Assembly (NCBI RefSeq): GCF_015762685.1
Contig: NZ_PEHF01000048.1
Span: 41,089 to 105,088, forward strand
Reading direction: 5' to 3'
Source of the DNA: Candidatus Symbiopectobacterium sp. 'North America'
Lineage (GTDB): Bacteria > Pseudomonadota > Gammaproteobacteria > Enterobacterales > Enterobacteriaceae
DNA length: 64,000 nucleotides
Shown one piece after another: positions 18,178 to 26,874 of the stretch. The translations under genes and the position numbers were made by a program. The notes below the pieces were generated by a model that was not told the DNA's origin, searched no databases, and saw only the letters and a program-made list of their open reading frames with translations. The first letter of the stretch is position 1, and each line of letters starts with the position of its first letter.

Positions 18178-18834
18178 ATGAACCAACACAGAGACTGGCA
18201 GGGCGCACTGCTCGATTTCCCGGTAAATAAAGTGGTTTGTGTCGGCAGTAACTACGCAGACCACATCAAAGAAATGGGAAACTCGGTCGCCCCTGAACCC
18301 GTGCTATTTATCAAACCTGAGACCGCACTATGCGATCTGCGCCAACCGGTGGCTATTCCGAAAAACCTGGGCTCGGTGCATCACGAAGTTGAATTGGCGG
18401 TGCTGATTGGCACGCCGCTTAAGCAGGCGAATGAAGAGCGCGTGGCGCGCGCGATTGCCGGTTACGGTGTCGTGCTGGATTTGACGCTGCGTGACATTCA
18501 GTCCGAATGCAAAAAGGCCGGTCGCCCATGGGAAAAGGCCAAAGGGTTTGATGGCGCTTGCCCGATTTCGGGGTTTATTCCCGTCGTCGAGTTTGGCGAT
18601 CCGCAGCAGACGGATTTAGGCGTGAAAGTGAATGATTAAATCCGCCAACAGGGCAACACGCGCGATATGATCACGCCCATTATGCCATTGATTGCTTATA
18701 TGAGCCGCTTTTTCACGCTGCGCGGGGGTGATGTGATCCTGACCGGAACCCCAGCAGGCGTTGGCCCGATTGTATCCGGCGATATGCTGACCATCACCAT
18801 CAACGATCGCAGTCTCTCCACGCGGATTATCTGA
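18178..18834 (+). pseudogene. ycgM: Fumarylacetoacetate hydrolase-family protein YcgM, interrupted by a stop
   Basis: YcgM belongs to the FAH family; relatives hydrolyse or decarboxylate beta-keto acids such as oxaloacetate or acylpyruvates. The 218-codon gene starts MNQHRDWQGALLDFPVNKVV and carries the metal site in SVHHEVELAVLIG. TAA at 18637-18639 interrupts it at codon 154, where relatives read Gln or Glu before the RQQGNT segment, consistent with CAA to TAA. The frame continues with [12 protein letters not shown] and [14 protein letters not shown] to a normal TGA at 18832. The truncated product would lack the C-terminal part of the active site. Confidence 0.88.
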
Positions 18835-18844
18835 TCTTTCTCTG

Positions 18845-18867
18845 ACCCGTTCCCGTTGGGAACGGGT
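18845..18867. terminator. Hairpin after ycgM
   Basis: ACCCGTTCCC-GTT-GGGAACGGGT, ten pairs, ten bases after the ycgM stop. No T-tract follows, so efficiency is uncertain. Confidence 0.5.
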
Positions 18868-18900
18868 AAAGAGCTTGCTTCACCTCTCTAAATCCGTTAT

Positions 18901-19093
<193 letters not shown>

Positions 19094-19174
19094 ACCCCTC
19101 CTGCACGTTGCAGGTGTGGTTGGCGGGGCATTTGTGCGTTGCCAGATAACATAAAGATTGATGAGATACTGTGC

Positions 19175-19621
19175 ATGAGCGAACGTGATTTTTGGCAGCA
19201 AAAAACCTTGTCTGAAATGTCCGATCAAGAGTGGGAGTCTCTGTGTGATGGCTGCGGTCAGTGCTGTTTGCATAAACTCATTGATGAAGACACGGAAGAA
19301 CTCTACTTCACCAACGTCGCCTGTAATCAGTTAAACATCAAAACCTGCCAATGCCGCAACTATGAGAGGCGATTTGAGTATAAGCCGGATTGCATCAAAC
19401 TAACGCGGGAAAACCTGCTCTCATTCGACTGGTTGCCCGCTACCTGCGCTTATCGATTGATTGACGAAGGCAAGGGCCTACCCGACTGGCATCCGCTGCG
19501 ATCAGGTAACAAAGCGCTGATGCACAGTGAACGCATCTCCGTGCGTCACATTGCGGTGTGTGAAACTGAGGTTGTCGATTGGCAGGATCATATCCTGAAT
19601 AAACCGGAGTGGGCGCGGTAA
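19175..19621 (+). CDS. ycgN: YcgN family cysteine-cluster protein
   Basis: A 148-residue UPF0260 protein (E. coli YcgN 153). It shows the conserved cysteine cluster [12 protein letters not shown] near residue 27, then [20 protein letters not shown] and [10 protein letters not shown], which together look like a metal or iron-sulfur site. It ends [13 protein letters not shown] start it at ATG 19175 ([20 protein letters not shown]), which fits family N termini; the longer frame from 19064 would run through the palindromic repeat. Its function is unknown. Confidence 0.88.
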   Translation: MSERDFWQQKTLSEMSDQEWESLCDGCGQCCLHKLIDEDTEELYFTNVACNQLNIKTCQCRNYERRFEYKPDCIKLTRENLLSFDWLPATCAYRLIDEGKGLPDWHPLRSGNKALMHSERISVRHIAVCETEVVDWQDHILNKPEWAR

Positions 19622-20023
19622 GTATTGTTGTGCTGCGTTTTTGATTGTTGTTATTAACAATCTCCAATTCCTGTAAACGCTGCATATCATTTGCGCTGCG
19701 GTGAAGGATTCCGGCACGTTTTGAAATCTCGTTCCCTGCTTCACTGAGAGAGCCTGGGGCTTACCCATCGCTTACTTTACCATTCCTCGCCGTCAGCCGC
19801 GACATAAAACGATCGGTGCGTATTCTGACAAACTCACGCAGGTGGACATCATTCTGACGCTGTTTACCCATCCCGTATAAGCCCTCTGGCTTTTCAATGT
19901 CTGAATCACCGCTTGTGTGAACGTAGTGGCTTCTTTGCCACACTCCGTTATAGGCAGACGTTGCAGGAGTTGAGAGGTGGGTTTGCTTATTATGTCAGTT
20001 CATATAATGATCCGACTACCGCC
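19622..20023. other. Gap without a recognised gene (start of accessory island)
   Basis: About 400 bases at the point where E. coli carries hlyE and umuDC. A 60-codon minus-strand frame (19761-19943) can be read, but I recognise no family in it and it has no ribosome-binding site. It could be a remnant of a longer gene. Confidence 0.4.
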
Positions 20024-20260
20024 GTGAGAAATAAGAACTATGTCATAAGGAACCATATTTTTTTCTTGATAATAACGATGATGGTTTCTGGATGCGCTGT
20101 CGAAAATTTTGATCCGAATAAATCCCGTATCAATCGATCTTCCGGGGTAATGCCTGGTCAATACGAAAAGCTAACTAAATCGCAATGGGCGGCCATCATG
20201 TCAGGAGAACGACCTGATTGGGATACGGGATATGAGGGCTCATCGTATTTTCGTTGGTAA
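20024..20260 (+). CDS. Small putative lipoprotein
   Basis: A frame of 78 codons from GTG 20024 contains a hydrophobic segment HIFFLIITMMVSGC that ends in a lipobox-like MVSGC, followed by a short hydrophilic mature part (AVENFDPNKSRINRSSGVMP...) ending EGSSYFRW. The frame stays open upstream to 19913 but the N-terminal extension looks non-coding. No convincing ribosome-binding site precedes any start, and AAGGA at about 20047 has no standard start codon after it, so the start may be damaged. I do not recognise a family. Confidence 0.45.
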   Translation: MRNKNYVIRNHIFFLIITMMVSGCAVENFDPNKSRINRSSGVMPGQYEKLTKSQWAAIMSGERPDWDTGYEGSSYFRW

Positions 20261-20514
20261 ATTTCATTTTTGAATCGTATGGTCCGATACGAAAACCCGA
20301 CAGCAGTGCCGGTTTTAGCGTTTCTGTCTTCGGGCTACATTTCCCCTGCCTGAATCCTATGGCGCATGATTCTAATTACGGGCAGTAATTCGTGGTTCAG
20401 TGACTTGTCGTTGTGGTGAATGAAGTATCTTTCTCAATCTAAGACCTGGCGAGCTAGGCCAGCGTCAGGATGGCGCTGTGGTATCAAGACTATTGAATCG
20501 ACACGAGGAATAGT

Positions 20515-21012
20515 ATGAAAAACGCAAAGGTATGCAGCCGGTTAGCCGTTGTTCTTGCTCTAATGGCCAGTTCAACATCATTGATGGGAGCGGGCAAGAA
20601 CACAGTCAGTGAGCAGGATCTTGCTCAGGCGTCTGTCATTACGCTGAACGCCACGACGGTTAACGGTTTTGTGAGTATCGCCAGAGGCCGTAATTGTGTA
20701 GTTCAGGGGGAAAATGATGTTCCCACCCTGTTACCGTGCCCCGAGGCATCAAAAACTGCACCCATTACTACGACCTTCAATATCATTGAACTCAGTCAGG
20801 ATTGGTGCCTGGCTGATAACGGGATTGGCCCTGTGGTTAAGCGATGCGATCTTAAGGATCCCGCTCAGCATTGGGATGCGCTGACCGCGGGACCTACCCA
20901 CGTTAAAAATATTGAGACAAAAAGATGCCTGACGTCAGTGGGACTTGATAAACAACTTAAATTGCAAAGCTGCACGGGTTCTTTTGCGCAGACATGGGCT
21001 CTGCCAAAGTAA
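20515..21012 (+). CDS. Secreted ricin-type beta-trefoil (lectin-like) protein
   Basis: A 165-residue protein with a signal peptide (MKNAKVCSRLAVVLALMASS..., probable cleavage near residue 26). The mature part contains CLADNGIGPVVKRCDL and QHWDAL, then KRCLTSVGLDKQLKLQSC and QTWALPK: paired Cys and QxW motifs typical of ricin-B beta-trefoil lectins. Such domains occur in the CdtA and CdtC subunits of cytolethal distending toxin and in secreted hydrolases. There is no catalytic partner next to it, so its role is open: adhesin, toxin remnant or free-standing lectin. A terminator follows directly. Confidence 0.6.
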   Translation: MKNAKVCSRLAVVLALMASSTSLMGAGKNTVSEQDLAQASVITLNATTVNGFVSIARGRNCVVQGENDVPTLLPCPEASKTAPITTTFNIIELSQDWCLADNGIGPVVKRCDLKDPAQHWDALTAGPTHVKNIETKRCLTSVGLDKQLKLQSCTGSFAQTWALPK

Positions 21013-21036
21013 GCAACTGAGGTCAAGTTTACATTT

Positions 21037-21060
21037 AGGCTCACTTCGGTGGGCTTTTTC
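21037..21060 (+). terminator. Rho-independent terminator after the lectin-like gene
   Basis: GCTCAC-TTCG-GTGGGC (six pairs, one G-T, stable UUCG loop) flanked by A/T pairs and followed by TTTTTC, 25 bases after the stop codon. Confidence 0.85.
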
Positions 21061-21186
21061 TTTTCCTGTAAATCTAACCACTGCCGGAACGTCGCCAAAG
21101 GCGTGGCAGTCAGATGAAAAATAGTGTAGAGCGGTTATTAAAGGAAAAATGTTATTAAAGCCTGTGCGTGCTCATACATAAAAAAA

Positions 21187-22086
21187 TCAAATAAATATAT
21201 AGCAGTTGGGGTTGTGTAGAACACGTTGTAATCTCTGTATCGTTTGTTCGTTGAGCGGATTTTTTTCAATATGGATTACCGTGTTTCTCGGTAACCATGT
21301 AATGCATGCCAGTAATGTTTGTAAGTTGTTATTGCTCAAATCCAAATATTTAATACTTTTTGGTAAATAGTCAGGTAAAGTGATTAATTAATTGTGTCCG
21401 AGGTTAAGGTATTAAATGGAGTCAGGGAATTCGCAGGATCTTGATTTCAGTTTGTTATTGTTTAAATTTAGATTCTGAGAAAGTTTTGGTAATTCATCTG
21501 GTATTATATCAATTTTATTGTTGCTTAGATCTATGTGGTGAAGGTTGGCAGGAAGGATTCTAACCTCAACTTCTATCTGATTGTAACTAACGTCTAGCCG
21601 TGTAATCGACAACGGTAAGTTTTCCGGAAACGCTTTTAAGCTGTTACCAGACAAAATCAAGTCAGACAGGTCTTCAGGAAAATGAGTGGGTAGACGATAG
21701 ATTTCATTATTACAAGCATGCAGTTGCCGAAGGTTTGTTGGTAAGTGTTTAGGTAACCAGGCAATTTTATTATTATTTAAGGTAAGTACTGTAATGTGTT
21801 CAGGGAGAATATCGGGCATTGAGCTGAGGTTAAGGTTGCTCAAGTCAAGGGCGTTAGCATTTATTTCCAAACAATCTTGCATTCTTACCACCGCAATGTC
21901 CCTTTGTTCCCCTTCTCCTTGCGCTGCGCCTTTCTCCTATGCTGACCAGATGGTATGGTACTGGTTTTTGCTAGGCGGAATTGATGTAATTTGAGATGTG
22001 TGACCTGAATAAATGGGATCAATAGACTGCGTGGGGTCTGATTGTAAAACCGAATGCTGGGGATTACTGCTACTGGCTGGTATCAT
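21187..22086 (-). pseudogene. Type III effector-like LRR protein, copy 1, three internal stops
   Basis: From ATG 22086 one 299-codon frame reads a Ser/Pro/Gln-rich N terminus (MIPASSSNPQHSVLQ), then YHTIWSA-stop-EKGAAQ and RDIAVVRMQDCLEINA. This matches the N-terminal W..A..E......R.IAV.RM.DCL pattern of IpaH/SspH/SlrP/YopM-type effectors. Seven or so LPxxL..L...NN leucine-rich repeats follow, then the cap NPLNEQTIQRLQ. Stops: TAG 21937-21939 (TGG in copy 2), TAA 21412-21414 and TAA 21388-21390. There is no NEL ligase domain after the cap, so the ancestor was YopM-like in layout. AT content is higher than in neighbouring genes, suggesting horizontal origin. Confidence 0.85.
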
Positions 22087-22160
22087 GATTCACTCTACTA
22101 TCTAAGGTAGTTAAAGGTGTTATTCGAAGAAAGTAAAAGATTGCTGATTTTTATGTGTTT

Positions 22161-23005
22161 TTAATAAAAAAACTTAGGGCCGATATGGTTAGTTTTATTG
22201 ACGGTTTTATTCAGTTTCAGTATGGTTTTTACAGATAAAGGATTTTGGTTGAGATGAATCTCTGTGTCTTTCGACATGTCAAAAATATTTTTTTGCAGCG
22301 ACTCTAACCAATTTTTTTTAGGTTTATATACTGAATAAATGTCGGCAGTTTTTTTGGTAGTTTAACTATTTTGTTATCATTTAATGAGATGTATTTTATG
22401 GAGTGTGGTAAGCGCGTTGATAAACCCTTTAATGCATTTTCACTTAAATCTAAATACACTAGGGACGTGGGCACGTTACTAACTTGACCTTCCATTCCGT
22501 TATCACTGATATCCAATTTTGATATATAGGGGGGTAGATTCTGTGGAAATTCTTTTATAACATTATTAGCTAAGAAAAGCTCGGATAGCGTCTCTGGAAT
22601 ATTTCTAGGTAACGTGGTCAACTTATTGTCATGTGCGTATAATTTGTGAAGATTTTTTGGTAAGTTTTCAGGTAACCAATCAATTTTGTTTTTGTCTAAG
22701 TGTAACTCCGCAATGTGCTCGGAAATAAAATCTGGTAGCGAACTGAGATTGAGTTTACTTAAGTTAAGGGAGACAGCATTTCTTTCCAAACAATCTTGCA
22801 TTCTTACAACTGAGATATCTCTTTTTTCTTCTTCGCCATGTGGGGCATTTTTCTCCCATGCTGACCAAACAGTATGATATTCTTCAGGATTTTAAGGTAG
22901 TGTTATAGTTTGAGTAGATACGCTTGAATGTGTGGTAGGCATCACTGATGCTGCATTTATCAGCGCTGCTGAACATGAATAGTTGTCATCTTTTATAGTA
23001 AACAT
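22161..23005 (-). pseudogene. Type III effector-like LRR protein, copy 2, stop plus A-tract frameshift
   Basis: A paralogue of the downstream LRR gene. The frame starts at ATG 23005 (MFTIKDDNYSCSAALINAAS). TAA at 22892-22894 (codon 38) precedes NPEEYHTVWSAWEKNAPHGE and RDISVVRMQDCLERNA, the effector-type N-terminal helix pattern. LRRs follow with NLPKNLHKLYAHDNKLTTLP and similar units. At 22312-22319 a run of eight A residues shifts the frame; in the other frame the C-terminal cap reads NWLESLQKNIFDMSKD, then NQNPLSVKTILKL, to TAA at 22161. One extra A would restore the cap. The gap to copy 1 is about 75 bases, so the pair arose by tandem duplication. Confidence 0.85.
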
Positions 23006-23240
23006 ATTAATTACTCTTTTAAGTGAATTATTTTTATTATGTTCTCCTATAAGGGGGATGCATGATATCAAATAATAGGAATTACGGTATTACGTGTACA
23101 TGTTGCTGCCTAACCTGAATCGACGCGACCGTGCGCGCTAATGCAGCCAGTGTAGCGTTAATTTATCCTAGTAAACTTGCTGGTATGCGCGAGCGTTAAC
23201 TACATTTTCAGTTTATGTTATTAACGGTGAGTGAGGCGTG

Positions 23241-23510
23241 ATGCTTTGGTTAGAACAAGGGTTATATCTACGAATTCATGAGTTGGACAATGGCCCTCGA
23301 CCGCTACCGCTGCAAAGAGGATTTTCGGTGGGGACGGCGTACCGTGTGCTGGGGTGCTTTAATCCTTCTGAAACCTCAGATGCCTATTACATACTGGCAA
23401 ACGATCGCGATGAAATATGGTTTATTTGCAATCGGCATGTACGCGTTGTGGCGTTGGACGCATCGTATAAAGGTGTCAGGTATCCGCTAGACCTCTCGCT
23501 TCACCACTGA
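23241..23510 (+). CDS. Conserved hypothetical protein (89 residues)
   Basis: A small soluble protein, MLWLEQGLYLRIHELDNGPR..., without signal peptide or membrane segment, with a beta-rich look (RVLGCFNPSETSDAYYILAN; WFICNRHVRVVALD). I chose ATG 23241, five bases after GAGG; a GTG one codon upstream is possible. Base composition resembles core genes rather than the LRR pair. It is convergent with dsbB, sharing a strong hairpin. I do not recognise its family. Confidence 0.6.
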   Translation: MLWLEQGLYLRIHELDNGPRPLPLQRGFSVGTAYRVLGCFNPSETSDAYYILANDRDEIWFICNRHVRVVALDASYKGVRYPLDLSLHH

Positions 23511-23545
23511 GGTCGCACACGGCCGACGCGATCTTAGGCTATTGT

Positions 23546-23575
23546 GTTGCCAGATGGCGCAGGCCATCTGGCAAC
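23546..23575. terminator. Strong hairpin between convergent genes
   Basis: GTTGCCAGATGGC-GCAG-GCCATCTGGCAAC, a 13-pair perfect stem between the 89-residue gene and dsbB. It lacks a clear T-tract but sits where a bidirectional terminator is expected. Confidence 0.55.
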
Positions 23576-23582
23576 AACAGGA

Positions 23583-24113
23583 TTAGCGGCTAAACAGATT
23601 GCGACGTTTAGGCTTGAACTGCTGGGCAATCAGCACCAGTACACCCATCACCAGAAACGCACCAAAAATGACCAACATCCACTGCGGCATGACCAGTGAC
23701 AGGAACTGCCATTGGCGCTCTGCACAGTCACCAGAGGCGACGAAGACCGAGGGCAGCCATTTGTCCAGCGGCAGCCATGACGGGAAGTTGACAAAGAAAT
23801 CACACACAGCAAACGGTGAAGGATGCAGCATGACATTGGTGTGCTCCCAGGCGAGCTTTAATCCTTCGACAGTGCTGTAGATCCATAGGAAAATTGCTGG
23901 ATAGCGCAGCAGCGTTGCAGGGGCGATAGCACCCAGCAACCCGGCTCCCATCACGCCGAACAGTGCGCTACGCTGGTAAATACAGAGCACACAAGGTTTG
24001 AGCAACATGACATGCTGAAAATAAAGTGCGACCAATTCAAAGGCAAACGCCGTCAAAGCCATTAACAGCCAGGCACCGCGCCCACGTGAGCAGCGGTTAA
24101 GAAATCGCAACAT
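23583..24113 (-). CDS. dsbB: Disulfide bond formation protein B
   Basis: Inner-membrane quinone reductase that reoxidises periplasmic DsbA. It is 176 residues, exactly the E. coli length, with four hydrophobic helices and the two redox pairs Cys41-Cys44 (KPCVLC) and Cys104/Cys130 (FAVCDFF, SGDCAE). It lies next to nhaB as in E. coli. It is intact. Confidence 0.96.
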   Translation of the reverse strand: MLRFLNRCSRGRGAWLLMALTAFAFELVALYFQHVMLLKPCVLCIYQRSALFGVMGAGLLGAIAPATLLRYPAIFLWIYSTVEGLKLAWEHTNVMLHPSPFAVCDFFVNFPSWLPLDKWLPSVFVASGDCAERQWQFLSLVMPQWMLVIFGAFLVMGVLVLIAQQFKPKRRNLFSR

Positions 24114-24333
24114 AACGAATATTCCATGCTAAAAAAATGATCGATTTGGCGGCAAAGACGGTACAGGCAATGCCGCCATCATTTCACTGAGCAAAACGTA
24201 ACAATCTATTTATTTGATACTCTATTTATATATCATTTCTGCGATTGCCATCCTTTGACAGATAGCACGCTACGGCTAAGCGTTGTAACCCGTTCACTAT
24301 ACTCGATAGTTGTGCGTAGCGATGCGTCTGTGT

Positions 24334-25862
24334 TTACAGTTTTAGTAGCGCTATCCACTGCCATTCAGTAAGCAGTTCTGTTGCAGGCACTAACGCGAAT
24401 GCAACGCATAGCCAGCCTACCAGCGTCATTACTATCGTATAGGGCAGTGCCATAACCACCATTTTGCCATAAGAAAGCCGAATGAGCGGGGCCAGGGCCG
24501 AAGTTAGCAAAAAGAGAAAGGCGGCCTGTCCATTGGGCGTTGCGACTTAAGGCAGGTTAGTACCTGTATTGATCGCTACCGCCAACAGCTCAAACTGCTT
24601 CTGTGAGATGCGGCCTTGTACAAAGGCCTGATGCGCCTCGTTGATATAAATAGAGCCGACGAACACATTGTCGGAAATAGAAGAGAGCAGGCCGTTAAAC
24701 AGATAAAACAGCGTAAGCTGGTTTTGCGCCGAACCCTGAAGCACAAACTGAATCAGCGGTGTGAACAGTTGCTGGTCAATAATCACCGCGACGATGGCGA
24801 AGAACACGGTAAGCAGTGCCGTAAAAGGCATCGCATCCTGAAAAGCTTTGCCAATGGCGTGTTCTTCGGTGATGCCGCAAAACGACGTAACCAGAATAAT
24901 AACGCTCAGTCCGATTAAACCCACTTCCGCAAGATGAAACGCCAAGGCTGCAATCAACCAGATGCCAATAACGCCCTGAATCCATAGCATAACGCGTTCT
25001 TGCGGTGCTCGTTCGGCACTCGTCTTACGTCCGTAATCCTCCAGTACCTGACGCACAGTGTCCGGCAGTGTGGCACCGTATCCGCAAATTTTTACACGCT
25101 CTACCAGAATGCAGGTAGCAATACCGCACAGGAAGACTGGGACGGTAACCGCAGACATACGCAAGAAAAAGCTGGCAAAATCCCAGCCAGCAGTTTTGGC
25201 AATAATCAGGTTTTGTGGTTCACCCACCATGGTCATCACGCCGCCGAGGGCCGTGCCCACGCCCGCGTGCATCAACAGACTGCGTAGAAAGGCGCGAAAT
25301 TGTTCCAACGTTTGTGCATGCTCATTGGTGATGGACCCGGCCTGTTGATCCAACTCGGTAATGTACCGGTGGTAAATATCGTAAAACCCGGTGGCGACGC
25401 CAATCACCACAGCAATGACGGTCAAGGCATCCAGAAAAGCCGACAGAAATGCAGCCGCCAGAAAGAAGGCGAGTGAAAGCAAGGTCTTGGATCGGATACG
25501 CAGCAACAGTCGCGTGAACACGAACAGTAGCAGCGTCTTCATAAATAGATACCCGCAACCATAAACATCAGCAGCGTGATGACGGGAATATTGCGAGAAA
25601 CCTCATGCCAGATCTGCTCTAGACTTGTCATGCCGATAAACACCGCTTGCAGAGCCAGTAACCCGCCAGGTTGAAGCGGGTAGCATTTCAGGGCAATGCC
25701 CAAAGCGAAAATAAACTCGGCGACCAGTAACCAGCCCGCTAAAAAAGGGCTTACCCAAAAAAACACCAGAGGATTGAGGATGAGGAAACCCAGCAGGGTT
25801 AATTTATACCAACCCGGGCATTGCCCCAGAAAATTATTTTGCAGTGCGCGTCTTATCGACAT
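24334..25862 (-). pseudogene. nhaB: Na+/H+ antiporter NhaB, frameshift plus stop
   Basis: NhaB is a 12-helix inner-membrane antiporter. The gene starts near ATG 25862 ([23 protein letters not shown] 25871 also possible). After LMFMVAGIY one base is lost near 25540 (TTC-ATG became TTATG), giving an early TGA. The body resumes with [18 protein letters not shown] and runs to NTGTNLP, where TAA at 24547-24549 replaces the conserved Ser before [14 protein letters not shown]. The remaining frame ends with TAA at 24334. The shift leaves ATGA, so a C-terminal fragment could be reinitiated, but the second lesion would still truncate it. Confidence 0.9.
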
Positions 25863-26102
25863 GTTCGTCATTTTCTTTGCGGTTCCCTTATTGTCTAACG
25901 GTGTAAGATCTGATTTACCGTTCACTGACGGTAAACGATGTGGTCAATACTAAGCCCAATGCGGTGACTTTTAAATAAATCAGCTTGTGAAGTGTCACAG
26001 TTTCTGTCGGAATTCTGTTTTTGTCTCCCTGCCACGCTATGTGATAGCGGACTGCTCTGGTATGATGAGTCCGCTTTTATATCGCAATGGAACATCACAC
26101 AT

Positions 26103-26822
26103 ATGGTTATCAAGGCGCAAAGTCCTGCTGGATTCGCGGAAGAATATATTATCGAAAGCATTTGGAATAATCGTTTTCCTCCCGGTTCTATCTTACCTGC
26201 GGAACGTGAATTATCGGAGCTGATCGGGGTAACCCGTACCACGTTACGCGAGGTGTTACAGCGCCTGGCTCGTGATGGCTGGCTGACGATTCAGCATGGT
26301 AAACCCACGAAAATTAATAATTTTTGGGAAACATCAGGGCTAAATATCCTGGAAACGCTGGCACGACTCGATCATGACAGCGTGCCGCAACTGATTGATA
26401 ATCTGCTGGCCGTGCGCACCAACATTGCTGCGATCTTTATTCGTACCGCCCTGCGTCAACACCCTGATAAGAGTCAGGAAGTATTAATACAGCGTGCCAG
26501 TGTCGAAGATAACGCCGATGCCTTTGCGCAACTGGATTATGCTGTTTTCCGCGGATTGGCGTTTGTTTCTGGCAACCCGATTTATGGATTAATCCTTAAC
26601 GGGCTGAAAGGGCTGTATATGCGGGTTGGGCGTTACTACTTCTCCAACCCGGATGCGCGTAAGCTGGCTATTGATTTTTATGCTTGTCTGGAAACAATCG
26701 CGAAAGAAGGGCAACACGAGCGTGTGATGGATGCGGTGCGTAGCTACGGAAAAGAGAGCGGTGCTATCTGGCACAGCATGCAAAACCAGATCCCGCGCGA
26801 TATTGCTGAGGTTCGTCGCTAA
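26103..26822 (+). CDS. fadR: Fatty acid metabolism regulator FadR
   Basis: A GntR-family dimeric regulator, 239 residues, equal to E. coli. The N-terminal winged helix includes [20 protein letters not shown] and [20 protein letters not shown]; the C-terminal FCD-type domain binds long-chain acyl-CoA. FadR represses fad genes and activates fabA and fabB. I chose ATG 26103 ([16 protein letters not shown]); the frame is open further upstream but family members start here. It is intact although its target fadD in this window is not. Confidence 0.96.
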   Translation: MVIKAQSPAGFAEEYIIESIWNNRFPPGSILPAERELSELIGVTRTTLREVLQRLARDGWLTIQHGKPTKINNFWETSGLNILETLARLDHDSVPQLIDNLLAVRTNIAAIFIRTALRQHPDKSQEVLIQRASVEDNADAFAQLDYAVFRGLAFVSGNPIYGLILNGLKGLYMRVGRYYFSNPDARKLAIDFYACLETIAKEGQHERVMDAVRSYGKESGAIWHSMQNQIPRDIAEVRR

Positions 26823-26832
26823 TTAACGCCGC

Positions 26833-26865
26833 CACGTGTCGCGCACTGTGTGAGCGCGACACGTG
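26833..26865. terminator. Hairpin between convergent fadR and ycgB
   Basis: CACGTGTCGCGC and GCGCGACACGTG form a 12-pair stem around a nine-base loop. The arms each contain the palindrome CACGTG. No T-tract is present. Confidence 0.5.
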
Positions 26866-26874
26866 ACATGGGCT

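Noticed and set aside
19761..19943. A 60-codon minus-strand frame after ycgN
   Set aside because: No recognisable domain or start signal; kept only as a possible remnant in the gap description.
25539..25545. Programmed frameshift or translational coupling (ATGA) inside nhaB
   Set aside because: The normal gene has one continuous frame, and a second lesion at 24547 shows that the gene is dead.
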